DNA of 64,000 nt from the NCBI GenBank assembly GCA_018105865.1, contig CM030866.1, forward strand, positions 4,307,951 to 4,371,950. Reading direction: 5' to 3'. Below, in pieces: positions 1-27,158 of the stretch; positions within the stretch are counted from its first letter, which is position 1, and every line of letters starts with the position of its first letter. Origin of the DNA: Metaphire vulgaris (taxonomy: Eukaryota > Annelida > Clitellata > Crassiclitellata > Megascolecidae). The translations under genes and the position numbers were made by a program. The notes under the pieces are model-generated. The model was given only the letters and a program-made list of their open reading frames with translations, searched no databases and was not told the DNA's origin.

Positions 1-213
1 GGGCTATGCGAATAGCCGGGACGTCTGATAATTAATTGTACGCACAAAACACTGATTCGGATTTTTATGTTGTTATGCGATTATGCGGGTTATGCAATTA
101 AGCGGTATGCGATTAAGTGGGATCCACTGTATAGCCTTTCTTGATATTTCTCTACAGCGTTCAAAATGGGGGAACTCTCATTTTTACTGCAATTTAATCA
201 CAACGTACCATAC

Positions 214-533
214 CAGTGGTTCCCAAAGTTTGGGCCGTGAGGAGCCTGGATTTCCTTCCGGTGATGGGGGCCGTAAATTATTACAACGTAATTATGATTT
301 TCTTATTTTTTGCTTATTAAGACTTTTGGACTTTTGCTTCAAATTATTTCCCACAAAGTGCTTGCTATTCCCCGTTTTACTGGTCAGGACCTTTGGGTCT
401 TTTGATACCAATCAATTATTACCTAAAAAGTGCTATTTAGCAAAGTGAACTTGTTAAAATTTGGCACGGGGAGCCTTGGGAAAATCTGGATTTGGCAAGG
501 GAGCCGTGGATAGAAAAATTGAGAACCACTGAA
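214..533. mobile_element. hAT-type (Charlie-like) non-autonomous element
   Basis: The ends are inverted: CAGTGGTTCCCAAAGTTTG at the left and TTGAGAACCACTG at the right, the usual Charlie-type hAT terminus. No transposase. An exact 8-bp target duplication was not found, so one end may have decayed. Confidence 0.6.
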
Positions 534-544
534 CTGTTCAATGT

Positions 545-768
545 ATAGTACACTATTCAGTGTAGTATATAGTATAATAGTATTCTATGCATAGTGCTCT
601 ATCTAGCATATAGTATAATAGTATTTTATGTATAGTATATGGTACTCTATGTAGCATATAGCATAATAGTATTCTATGTATACTGTATAGTATATGGTGC
701 TCTATGTAGTATATAGTATAATAGTATTCTATGTATAGTACATGCATAGTATACTCTATGTAGTATGT
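545..768. repeat. AT-rich minisatellite
   Basis: Imperfect tandem units of about 22-55 bases built on TAGTATATAGTATAATAGTA and TTCTATGTATAG. They create tyrosine/isoleucine-rich false ORFs. Confidence 0.85.
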
Positions 769-1673
769 AGTACGCAGCGAGCGAAATGATTAACGATGGC
801 TGATTGCTTATCACAACAATTTTAACCAGTTTTTGACGGCTGCGTGAAATATGACTAATTCTATGACACCTGTTCACACGTAACTTAATTCCACGCAATT
901 AGACACATTGAAGCAATCTCATGTAAAACATCCCCGTGTTCGGGCGCATAACTTCTTGCCCCGCGGCGTCAGAGGTTCAAAGAGTGATACCCCTAGCGGC
1001 GTAAATCGTAATTAACTGCGAAATTCCAGAACCTGGCATCAACATCCAAGGTATATCCTTTATTCCCAGGTAAATTGAAAGGTCACTGCAGGATGACGTT
1101 GGGGCGTCATTTTCTCCCTTTTTTGGGGCACCATGCACATTGGACGAACCCTGGTGCGTAGACCTTTTGGCGTTTAGTTCACCCCTTTACGGTTTCGGGG
1201 GCCGTATTTGACGTAATAAGAAAAGTCCCTTGGGGGACTTGCGCCTGTCAATCATCCAGACACCTGTTTGCGCAGACGTGTGGCGCACCTGTCAATCAAT
1301 TCGACACTTCGGACAAATGTTTGCTTCCGCTCGGAAATATGGGTAAACATGGCGGCACGTGTGCATGCCGTTTGCGTCCGGAACGAACCTGAGTGGGAAG
1401 ACTAGCTCTCGAAAATGGCAGAGTTGTGTTTTTGATGAAGATTGATTATTGCATTACATTAATTGCCCTACGCCAAGTTATTGAGACGGTTTTCATACGG
1501 CGTGTGTTCACCGTAACGATAACAAAAACGCACCTTCGCCTCACGACAAAAAACAAAAACGCACCCAAAACCTCATGATAATTATATCAACAATTTGCGC
1601 TATAACATCCACTAAATAAATCCGAAATTATTCTATCTAAATCGCACGTAAAACATACCTACATAATGAGCAT

Positions 1674-1683
1674 ACTGCTGCTG

Positions 1684-1775
<92 letters not shown>

Positions 1776-1834
1776 GCTAACTGCTGCTGCTACTGCTACT
1801 GCTGCTGCTACTGCTGCTGCTGCTGCTGCTACTG

Positions 1835-1866
<32 letters not shown>

Positions 1867-1867
1867 G

Positions 1868-1901
<34 letters not shown>

Positions 1902-1909
1902 AACCACTA

Positions 1910-1955
<46 letters not shown>

Positions 1956-1956
1956 A
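1674..1956. repeat. (CTA)n/(CTG)n trinucleotide array
   Basis: About 280 bases of nearly pure CTA with interspersed CTG. Open in all frames, hence poly-Leu, poly-Ser and poly-Val false ORFs. Confidence 0.98.
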
Positions 1957-2660
1957 TCTAATATTAGATATGCGTCAATATTTATATAGCGCATTGCGTA
2001 TTATGAAACCATACTGCTTGCATAGATGATGCTGGTAATATTGGATTGATATTGTACTGTAACAGTCTTGGAAAATCAATAGCAAACTATTGCTCTGTCC
2101 TATAAAATAAGGCAGACATTTTCGTTGCCTATAGAGTTTAGAACTGTAGCTAATTTTAGGCAGAAATGTGTTTGAAAATGATTCTCGCTTGAAATCAAGG
2201 GCGTTCTGGGGTGGTGGTGGAGAGAACTGGAGTTGCCAGTATATTTGATACTCCGGGCTAAGAGAAGATTTGGCCAATTAGGTCTTCTGCCTATTTGTCT
2301 TAATTTGCTTCTTCTATTTGAACATCTGAAAGGAATCAATGAGCTGACAGACGACAGGTCTCTTCGACCTCAAAACCAGAGCGACGCATGCATTTTTCTT
2401 CTTTTTTCACACGCCACTAATCACTCCCAGTTGAGTCGATTGCACACGAGTTCGTGTTGTCCTATACACGACTTATTTTTTTTGATGGTTGACTGTCAGG
2501 CGTAAGAATTGAGAACAAGAATCCGTCGGTGATGGACAAAAAGTCAAGTCTTTTGCGAGACTATAAAAAATGGAGGCGTATACGCTTACCTGAGTGCAAG
2601 GGGTTCATTCGGTTCAATGGATGAATGAACGAGTGAACGAATTTATGAATTAACGGATTA

Positions 2661-2747
2661 CTGACTGACTGACTGACTGACTGACTGACTGACTGACTGA
2701 CTGACTGACTGACTGACTGATTGACTGACTGACTGACTGACTGACTA
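2661..2747. repeat. (TGAC)n tetranucleotide array
   Basis: Over twenty near-perfect TGAC units. Confidence 0.97.
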
Positions 2748-3197
2748 ACTAGCCGAATTAACGAATTATTGAATTAGAGAATCAACGAATTTATTATATA
2801 ATAAATTAGAATTTATTATATAATAAATTAGAATTTATTATATAATAAATTACTGAATAACATAAGTCTATCGTACAGCCGTTTGTAGATTCTAGAAAGA
2901 TGGACTGAATGAGATTCGCAAACAGACGCACAAGGATAAACGAGAAAACTCAGGGTGGTACATCTAGGCGGACGCAGAAGTACGCCAAAGACACCGCAAA
3001 TATCGAGCGTACTTAAACAATACCGTCTGTCCGCAAATCATCAACCACAATCTCCCATCCTGCGGTGCTCTGGGATACGATCACGTGATAAGATCCACTT
3101 TGCTAGATCTAGTGGGGGGCCATGACTAACCTCCCCTCCCTCTGGTACCCACGCGGGGCCCCCGTTGTGTCCGGAGCGCCCCCAAAACGGAATCTAA

Positions 3198-3238
3198 TTA
3201 TCTGTCCTCCACGCGGTCAGCCGGACCCCCGGTGTGAG
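3198..3238 (-). CDS. Possible last coding micro-exon of Lim1
   Basis: After a 70-base C-rich pyrimidine tract and a CCAG acceptor, the phase-1 frame left by exon 5 gives AHTGGPADRVEDR and then TAA. Only the acceptor quality and phase support it; I do not recognise the peptide as an Lhx1/5 C terminus. The true last exon may lie outside the window. Confidence 0.25.
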
Positions 3239-3844
3239 CTGGATGCCCGACCAAAGGGACCGGGAGATAGGGAGGGGAAATCGGCGGGGAGGGTGCGGAG
3301 AGGGGAGAGGGGTGAAACAGGAAATTAGAAGCTATTGTGTTGGTTTTTGTCGCGTTGCTCTGCGGCGCCGTCGACTTGTTGCCGCCGTCGCGAGATAATA
3401 AATCGGGAGAAAATGAAAAAGAGTTTTCGCCAGAAATTTTTCAAATCAGAAATAAATCCAGCTTACGAGCAACTAGGACACGCTATTACATACTTACTTA
3501 TTTGTGTATTTATTTATTTATTTATTTATTAGAATGTCTTAGTTTGTCTTAACATCTGTCTACAAGCTTTCAAAGTTTCAATGCTAACCATGTTGCCTAT
3601 GCTGATTATATTGATGTACAGTAGAACTTCGTTATAACGTACTTAACTGAGCTGTAAAATTGAGTACGTTATATCGGAGGTACGTTATATTCAATGTCAT
3701 CCAATATATACGGTAGCGCGTTGTAACCGAGTATATGCGTTATAACCGAGTAGACGTAATAGCGAAGTTCTAATGTATATTGACTTATTTACTCGTTTAG
3801 TTTTAATTATCTATGATCATGATTATAGAAATTCTTGATCTTAC
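3239..3844. other. Sequence between Lim1 exon 5 and the possible last exon
   Basis: Contains a TTTA repeat (about 3505-3530) and a complete pogo-like MITE (3619-3775). No other coding signal seen. Confidence 0.5.
3619..3775. mobile_element. Pogo/Tigger-like MITE, copy 1
   Basis: Starts TA|CAGTAGAACTTCGTTATA and ends with the inverse (GCGAAGTTCTAATG|TA). The body repeats TACGTTATA motifs. One of at least five copies in the window, all flanked by TA. Confidence 0.85.
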
Positions 3845-19907
<16,063 letters not shown>

Positions 19908-20341
19908 TATGACGTCACGCGCCGACCCCCTCCTTCCCCGACCTCCCGCTCCTCCTCCTCCTCCTCCTCCTCCTTCTCCTTCGCTATATCTTTAGACTCG
20001 ATAATGATTCGATTCCTATATACGAGCGCGACCTAGATTTCCACTGTCTATCGGTACCCAGGTGCGAGTACCGTACTTTATAGGAGGCCTATAGGGGCCT
20101 ACGTTAGGCCCCCCGGGGGGGGGTGGCACAGGACGTGGGTCTACACGCAGGCCTATCCAGGTACGATAGTTAATCCGTTTCCGTTCCTTTCCGGCGGAGA
20201 TTTTCCGGAATCTCTCGACGGCGCATGCGCGGCGGGAGCGCGATGACGTCACCGGATGATCCCGTGTCGTCGTCGACGAATTCACTTCCGGTCGCCGCTC
20301 CCGACGTAAGAAGCCATTTCGACCGCAGCGACCGACGCGAC

Positions 20342-20351
20342 CCTATATACC
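20342..20351 (-). promoter_or_regulatory. Possible TATA element and CpG-rich promoter of Lim1
   Basis: The minus strand reads GTATATAGGG inside a CpG-rich block (about 20200-20600), 435 bases upstream of the Lim1 ATG. A TGACGTCA (CRE-type) palindrome occurs at about 20243 and again just before the ATG. No transcript evidence; position and composition only. Confidence 0.3.
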
Positions 20352-20756
20352 GCCGGGGAGCCCTTCGCCATCCTATCCCATCCCAGCCCATCCTAGAGGG
20401 ATCCGGCCGCTGGCCAATCGGCCGTGGCTTTGACGAGCACCTGTCGGCGCCGACCGACAGGAGGCGTGGCCACCGGCCGACTGGGGGCGTGGTCGACGGC
20501 GTCCAATGGAATCGTCCGAACGGTCCTCTGTCGACCAGTGGGGGAAGACTGTGAGCGCCCGAGGACGAATGATGGATGTCCACGGGTTGTAGCGGCGATT
20601 CGAAGGGGTCCGGCGTGCGACGAGGGGCAACTGGCGGTTGTGAGGAGGGGCAGGAAAGGTCACCGGGATGGGGCGGAGAGGGGGATGGGAGAGAGAGAGA
20701 GAGAGAGAGAGAGGCGAGAACTCAGCGAAAAAAGGGCACGAGAGACTGGAGTCGAA

Positions 20757-20925
20757 GAAGAGGAAGAGAGGAAGAGAGGAAGAGAGGAAGAGAGGAAGAG
20801 AGGAAGAGAGGAAGAGAGGAAGAGAGGAAGAGAGGAAGAGAGGAAGAGAGGAAGAGAGGAAGAGAGGAAGAGAGGAAGAGAGGAAGAGAGGAAGAGAGGA
20901 AGAGAGGAAGAGAGGAAGAGAGGAC
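20757..20925. repeat. 8-bp purine minisatellite (GAGGAAGA)n
   Basis: About twenty perfect 8-bp units; open in several frames as Arg/Glu/Lys false ORFs. A GA run precedes it (20685-20715). Confidence 0.96.
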
Positions 20926-21664
20926 GAAGGAGACGGAGGATAGACAGACAGTCCTACATAAATTAAAATTAATTCAAGAATTACTTAATTAGTCAATTTT
21001 TCTAATAAGTGGCGAATAATATAATTAATAATTAGGGGCCTACTCGCAAACGCATATCTGATTTTGTGTACCCAATTACCTGCTAAACTACCAGATAGAT
21101 TCGTAATAAGAATTATAATTATGGAACTGAGATGCCTAAATTTTTTTAATGGTCCTGGGCGCCTCCGCCCACCGATAGGCCCTGGTCATAACAGAAGCAC
21201 TAAGATTACCTTTCAACCCATGCATCTAAGTCAAATTTGGCCTAAAATTCAATCAAAACATGTAGTGCCATTATTAAATTTTTGTGGGGGAGGGATATAT
21301 TCCAAGACGTTAGAATAGATAGCCAATATACTGCTTGTGCTGCACGAATTTCGATCTATTGTGTTCGGGGGGTAGCCTATATAAAAGGTCGAACCCGAGG
21401 TCTGACCCGCCATAAATTTCGAGTCCTGTGAAAATCTACGAATGACCTTCGGGCAGATATATCGACGACCTTGACACAGCGCGTTAAAGTACGGAACAGA
21501 TTCTAAGCTTCCAATTTTCGCCGGCAGGTGGCGTGTTTTCGATCTATCGGATGCGCGGATCTTATCCTAAAATCATACACTGGGCGCTCTCGGGATGATT
21601 TAATTTTTTCAGGGAAAGGGGGCAAATTCTACCCCCAGAATCGTACAGTATGCAAAGATCTGTC

Positions 21665-21666
<2 letters not shown>

Positions 21667-21713
<47 letters not shown>
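21667..21713. repeat. (TA)n array
   Basis: Pure TA dinucleotides. Confidence 0.95.
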
Positions 21714-21715
<2 letters not shown>

Positions 21716-21969
21716 GCTGTGTCTGTAACCGTCTGTTGGTGAAATTGACGTCTGCGATTGGCGTTGCACGTGACGCGTTTTGCCTCTACTCAATCTCTTC
21801 GGATTCGAGGCTCCGGGGGCAGACGATCATCGATCAAAATCGCATGACGTCACCGCGCACTGCGGCGGCGCTATATGAAGTCGCTGACTACTCGTGACGC
21901 ACGCCTTCAACAGGTGGCTGTCGGGTAGAGATGTCTCAGAACCAAATTAACTCTTCTAGATGGCACTCT

Positions 21970-22060
21970 GTCTCTCTGTCTCTGTCTGTCTGTCTCTTTC
22001 TCTCTGTCTCTGTCTGTCTCTGTCTGTCTGTCTGTCTGTCTCTGTCTGTCTATCTGTCTA

Positions 22061-22148
<88 letters not shown>
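21970..22148. repeat. (GTCT)n/(CT)n compound array
   Basis: Same composition as the array at 16051-16236. Confidence 0.95.
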
Positions 22149-22152
<4 letters not shown>

Positions 22153-22529
22153 GCCTATTAGTAATCTGATATGAACAGCTGTTCTCTTACGAAGCATTGC
22201 TGTCTTTAACATTACAGTATTACTGGTCTGGAATCTCATAACACAGATATTTCATTTATTGCTTTTAATTTATTAATTAACAATGCTCTACAAAATTCCG
22301 ACTATTTGTTGTTGTTGCAGCCACTGCCGAGTGCCGAGACTTTCATCAAAAGGTCAAGGTTCGAATCCAGAGTTGTCAGCGTCTCAGCGATCATTTGCTT
22401 ACCTACTCACTTATAACTTACTTGCCTACTTGTCCAACATTGTAATGTCTACTGCACATCACGTGACGACTACTAAAGCGGAAAATGGAACAAGGATTGG
22501 TCGTAAGGACGGGAGGGACTTGTATCATC

Positions 22530-22837
22530 CGGTGGCGGTTCCACGTGGGGGATGAGTGGGGATGCATCCCCCACCGAACTTCCGGACTTTTTTCGCTTGT
22601 TAAACCTATTTTTGGGGGTAAAAGGCTAGTAAAACTACGGGGAAAAACTGCGGATGACCTTTTTTGCTTGTCAACCTAATGTTTGGGTAAAAGTGTAGTA
22701 AAATTAGGGAAAACATTTCCTTTTGTCAGCCATTTTCGGCAAAGTTTATCGATTTCTCCCCTTCTCTTTTCATCCCTTCACCAACTTCCTATGCATTCTT
22801 TTTCACCCCCCACCAAGAAATCCTGGAGCCGCCACTG
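22530..22837. mobile_element. hAT MITE, GGTGGCGGTTCC family, 8-bp target duplication
   Basis: Ends CGGTGGCGGTTCC and GGAGCCGCCACTG. Flanks GTATCATC (22522-22529) and CTATCATC (22838-22845) differ at one base. Interior contains GATGACCTTTTTTGCTTGTC, a block shared with several other MITEs in the window. Confidence 0.88.
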
Positions 22838-23575
22838 CTATCATCCTTTAGTACCACTTAAGGCACAGAGAGAGGGGGATATCTGAAGATAGGCATCAGG
22901 AGAGAAGCATCTTCATTGCCTGAAGGGTCGCTCGTGGATTCGGGCAAATCGTTTATCTCGGATCTTAAAAGCAAAACGAAGAGATTAGAGAGCGATTTTC
23001 ATCGACACACACGCGGTGACGATTGTCCGGTCAGAGTGGAGGGAAATGGACAAATGCATCGGGTCGGATAACGTACATACTGCAGTGCATAATTATGGTG
23101 ACGGTGACGCCTCTGCTCGGGTAAAATGCACAGACGAGAATTTATCAGAAAATTCTCTTCTTTCGATGAAAACGTGTTTTTGAAATTACTAAATGTTGTT
23201 GATATTTACTTTAGCGGTCTTTAACATTATCAAACTTCCAAAAGTTCCGAAAAATTTCATAACGTAACACTAATAATGCCTACAATATATATCTATGTGC
23301 CATATTTTATGAACATCTATGCGCTGCGTTTGTGGGTGCTATTTAAAGGTCACGTGACAATTCTTTTCGTGACAGAGGACAGAAAATAATCGTGTAACGA
23401 GAAAATCCAGATGCACGAAAGAACTTTCAGGATGCATTTCTTTGAAAAAAACACTCGAAGTGAAAATTAGTGTCGACCGCTTACCGCACCCAATGCACTT
23501 TTCCCACACCACACACGGCGCGTAACGAGGGCGGTTACTGAGGGCTTCTGATGTCCCTGGAAGAAGCAGCCACAC

Positions 23576-23577
<2 letters not shown>

Positions 23578-23627
<50 letters not shown>
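23578..23627. repeat. (GA)n array next to the foldback-like element
   Basis: Pure GA; stops a few bases before the left terminal repeat. Confidence 0.95.
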
Positions 23628-23629
<2 letters not shown>

Positions 23630-23630
23630 C

Positions 23631-25129
23631 TATACCGGGTTGACTGAAAATGCAGGACATGAAAATGCGAGAAAAGAAAAAGGCGGACGAAGTGCTAGGG
23701 GTGAAAATGCAGGTATGTAAAATGATGGACGAAGAGGCCAGGGGTGAAAATGCAGGCCAGGAAAAATGCGGACGAAGTGGCAGGGGTGAAAATGCAGGCC
23801 AGGAAATGAACGACGAAGTGGCAAGGGGTGAAAATGCAGAACCGGGGAAAAGGTGGACGAAGCGGCAAGGGGTGAAAATGCAGGCCCGGAAAACGGTGGA
23901 CGAAGCGGCATGGGGTGAAAATGCAGGTCCAGAAAAAGGGGGTAACAAAGGGGCGAGTGGGAAAAACGCTAAATATTCGCCCTATTACAGTGTATCTTGG
24001 TTGTTTTTGCACCGTTTGAACGTTAGAAACGTAAAAATCTGCTATGTAGATGTATACATATTTAGCATATCAGTCTTCATTATCACACAAACACGGCTAG
24101 CCTATATATTTGTATTAAACTAAGTCGCGCCAAGCAATTTCGGATACCTCAAATGCTGGTAACTATACGCGTTTGGATTTTCTGAGAGCTGTGAGCCACA
24201 GCATGGGAGCCCATACTGAAGCGCTGCATTACCGAGGAGATAACGAAGCTAATAGCGATGAAGAGCAGCGCATAGAAGAGCCGGAGGTTGCGGACGCTGT
24301 CATCGTTTCTGAGAGTCCACCACCACCGACTGAAGAACCACAACCGATCGCCGACGCATGTGAAATTTGCCTTTTGGCACCTCGTGTTGCCGTTGCGCTG
24401 GTGCCGTGCGGACACTCGAGATTTTGCGGTACGTGTGCTGATACTGTGGCGGCGATGTCGGGCCATTGCCCAATTTGTCGCTCCGATATTACTATGGTTA
24501 TGCGTTTGTTTACTTAGTCCATTCAAAGATTAGTGATTATTTACATCTTACTCAAGTTTTCAATACTGTTTGTTATTTTTTTATCACCACTTATTAGCAA
24601 TATGTTAGAAGTTAACTGAAATGACAGTTTTGCATTGAGATTTGCATTTTATTTTTGTTTACGACCACTATTTAGCCATATTTTAGAAGTTAACAAATAA
24701 AAGTTTTGCATTGAGATTTGCATTTTATTTTTGTTTACCACCACTGATTAGCAATATGTTAGAAGTTAACTGAAATCAGTTTGGCATTTATTTCCTAGGC
24801 CTGCATTTTCACCCCTTGCCACTTCGTCGTTCATTTTCTAGGCCTGCATTTTCACCCCTTGCCACTTCGTCCGTCTTTTTCTCGGCCTGCATTTTCACCC
24901 CTTGCCACTTCGTCGTTCATTTTCTAGGCCTGCATTTTCACCCCTTGCCACTTCGTCGTTCATTTTCTAGGCCTGCATTTTCACCCCTTGCCACTTCGTC
25001 GTTCATTTTCTAGGCCTGCATTTTATCCCCCTGTCACTTCGTCCGTCTTTTTCTCGGCCTGCATTTTCAGGCTATTTATATTTTTTCAAATTCATTTTCC
25101 AGGCCTGCATTTTCAGCGTTCCCGCTATA
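23631..25129. mobile_element. Foldback-like element: inverted minisatellite arms around a RING-finger ORF
   Basis: The left arm (23631-23960) is a tandem array of about 40-base units with GGGTGAAAATGCAGGCC and GGACGAAGTGGCA. The right arm (24795-25129) is the same unit in reverse complement, with TGCATTTTCACCCCTTGCC. The outermost ends also pair: TATACCGGG then CTGAAAATGCAGG on the left, and TATAGCGGG then CTGAAAATGCAGG reading in from the right. The single-copy core (about 23960-24790) holds a small RING ORF and a tandem duplication of about 75-100 bases with GCATTGAGATTTGCATTTTA. Tandem repeats in inverted terminal arms are the hallmark of foldback (FB/TU) elements. No transposase is seen, so it would be non-autonomous. 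Confidence 0.72.
24203..24517 (+). CDS. Small RING-HC finger protein inside the foldback-like element
   Basis: 104 residues from the first ATG. An acidic, Pro-rich N-terminal half is followed by a C3HC4 RING at C53, C56, C69, H71, C75, C78, C89 and C92, ending 12 residues before the stop. The CGHSRFC and CPICRSD motifs resemble the C-terminal RING of IAP-type and related E3 ubiquitin ligases; zinc spacing is intact. If expressed it would be a ubiquitin ligase module, but substrate and localisation are unknown. The frame is open upstream of the ATG without another ATG, so a spliced upstream exon is possible. It sits exactly between the inverted arms, which suggests a gene fragment captured by, or belonging to, the element. 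Confidence 0.7.
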   Translation: MGAHTEALHYRGDNEANSDEEQRIEEPEVADAVIVSESPPPPTEEPQPIADACEICLLAPRVAVALVPCGHSRFCGTCADTVAAMSGHCPICRSDITMVMRLFT

Positions 25130-25211
25130 CCTGCCTTGAGGGGAGACTGAAGAACTTTCCAACGAAATGGAATTCTTAGATGGATTTTTGCATCATTACT
25201 TCAGTTTACGT

Positions 25212-25212
<1 letters not shown>

Positions 25213-25260
<48 letters not shown>
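25213..25260. repeat. (TA)n array
   Basis: Pure TA dinucleotides about 85 bases beyond the right end of the foldback-like element. Confidence 0.93.
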
Positions 25261-25266
<6 letters not shown>

Positions 25267-25384
25267 GTATGTATATATATATTATATATATATATTCTAT
25301 ATTTTCTTGAGATTCAAGCGAGTTCGTTGATTTCGTTCAAAAATGCAACCACGATTGGTAATAGAACGGTTTCTGCTGCAGGTT

Positions 25385-25492
<108 letters not shown>

Positions 25493-25535
25493 ACTTTTTT
25501 GCCTGATCATCAATTTGTCGTGTTTAAAGTATTTA

Positions 25536-26930
25536 ACATTAAAGTTATTGTTATTGTTATTGTTCATGACAATTTATATAGCGCCGTAGCATAGCGAGGG
25601 CCAAAGTCAAAGGCGCTTTACAAAAAAACATGGGAACGAGATGTTAAATAGGTGAGTCTTTAATTTGGTCGCAAAGTCCTCTAATGAAGTGGCCGCCGAC
25701 ACTGAAGCCGGTAACGAATTCCATAGGAGAGGGTTCCTCGGGAAAAGAACGTTCGCCGAAGTTGAGTGTCTTCGACGGAGGTGGAACGTACAGGTGAGCT
25801 CGGCTGCTGGAGCGCAGATGGAGCCGTCGGTCGTTCGTAGTCGTCCTTCGAATCAAGGTCGCTAAGTATTCCGGACAAGAGGGATCGTTTAGTGCCCGGA
25901 ACGTCAGCCAGCAACGCTTGAATGCAATGCGCTCCGGGATGCGTAACCAGTGTAGCTTGTCCCTGAGTAGCGAGGTCACGTGGTCGTGCCACCGGATCCG
26001 AAATATCAGTCGGGCTGAGGCGTTGATGATTGACTGCAGGCGAGCGAGCTGACGATCGGGAAGACCGAACAGGATCCCGTTACAATAGTCGACGCGTGAA
26101 AGGACGAGGGCTCGAACCAGTTGTATCGCGGCTGCCGTTGAGATATACCGACGAACCTCTCGGATCATTCGAAAGCTGTCGGAAGCACGAACGGGTCACA
26201 TTGGCAACTTGACCAGCAAACGTCAGCGTTTCGTCGAAGAGCACTCCGAGTAAGCGCACCTCTGTCGATGGCTGGATGTTAGCCTCGTCCAGAGAAAGCT
26301 CCGAACGATCGATCAGATGCTTCCTCCTTGGAGTGCTAAACCAGATGAGCTCCGTCTTGCTCGGGTTTAGGGCGAGCCGGTTAGCCGTGGCCCAACGCTC
26401 TATCCGAGTGATGCATTCACGGACGCACGACAGAAGATGCTCGGTCTCCGACGGAAGGCAGGAGGAATACACCTGACCGTCGGCGTATGCATGCCACGAT
26501 AGACCCGATGATTCGACGATCCGTCCGACGTCGGCCGCGTAGAGCACGAACAGGAGTGGACCCAGGGCCGATCCCTGTGGCACACCGCTCGTGACACTTC
26601 GTGAGGCAGACATTGAGCCGCCCCAGGCCACTGACTGTGTCCGGCCCGAAAGGTAGCCCTGGAGCCACGTCAAGGCTCCGCCAGTGACCCCGAAGGAGAT
26701 TTCAAGGCGCTGAGAGAGCGTGTCGTGGTCCACCGTGTCGAAGGCGGCGGAAAAGTCTAGTAGGCATAGGAGGGAAAGCTCTCCATTGGCCGTCGCATCG
26801 ATAATGTCATTGAGTATCTTCATCAGGGCCGTCTCGGTGGAATGACCTTTTCGATATGCCGACTGATGCTTCGGCATAAGTCCATTCCTGACGAGATAGG
26901 TGACTAGTTGTCTATTCACCAGGCGTCCAG
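25536..26930 (-). mobile_element. 5'-truncated CR1/L2-like LINE
   Basis: The minus strand carries most of a reverse transcriptase and its 3' UTR. The 3' end (25536-25640) has TTGTTATTGTTATTG units as a simple-repeat tail, then AGCGCCGTAG and GGCGCTTTACAA. The same 3' UTR recurs as fragments near 37784-37880 and 60690-60790. The truncation point is about 26930, in the fingers of the polymerase. Confidence 0.88.
25644..26919 (-). pseudogene. Reverse transcriptase of the LINE, inactive
   Basis: Motifs run in order: HQSAYRKGHSTETAL, LLDFSAAFDTVDHDTL (motif A), SGVPQGSALGPLLFVLY (motif B), then WHAYADGQ at motif C, where active enzymes have YADD. After SCFRQL, about 26170-26200, the frame changes and continues as MIREVRRYIS, then SRVDYCNGILFGLP and RLQSIINASARLIF, the CR1/L2-type thumb. 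Three defects (5' truncation, Asp-to-Gly in the catalytic pair, frameshift) make it dead. The clade is inferred from motif style. Confidence 0.9.
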
Positions 26931-27120
26931 TATATAAAAACTGTAATGATTGCTTTACAATGTCGTTTAAAACAGACGTCCAGAAAATCTAAATTTTATC
27001 CTGTGGTTAATTCTCTCATTCATGCAAAGTGATATACTGCATACATAAACATGTGTGTATATACAAGGGAGCATATACGAGTACAATGCTTAAGAAAGAC
27101 AGTGGCTTTAAAACTTGAAG

Positions 27121-27158
<38 letters not shown>

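Larger units (their letters stand above)
1..3197. other. DNA downstream of Lim1: repeats, no gene seen
   Basis: It holds a hAT-like element (214-533), a minisatellite (545-768), a long CTA array (1674-1956), a TGAC array (2661-2747) and three copies of a short AT-rich palindromic unit (about 2788-2852). A minus-strand AATAAA (2795-2790) could end the Lim1 transcript. The short open frames here have no recognisable product. Confidence 0.6.
19908..23630. other. Lim1 upstream region
   Basis: Holds the presumed Lim1 5' UTR and promoter (19908-20600), a purine minisatellite, TA and CT arrays, a hAT MITE (22530-22837) and a GA array (23578-23627). A GGTTCGAATCC box-B-like site at about 22351 has no matching box A, so it is at most a SINE relic. 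No protein gene recognised. Confidence 0.6.

Noticed and set aside
1659..1956. Poly-Leu/Ser/Val ORFs on both strands
   Set aside because: Translation of a trinucleotide microsatellite; the same applies to the TCA, GA, GTCT and purine arrays.
22345..22365. tRNA gene (perfect box B GGTTCGAATCC)
   Set aside because: No box A at the right distance and no acceptor stem; likely a SINE relic.
23640..23950. Regularly spaced repeats resembling a CRISPR array
   Set aside because: The units are contiguous minisatellite with diverged parts, not spacers, and the host is an animal.
23650..24123. 157-residue ORF on the left arm of the foldback-like element
   Set aside because: It is tandem-repeat translation; the complementary strand and the other arm are open too. 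No domain.
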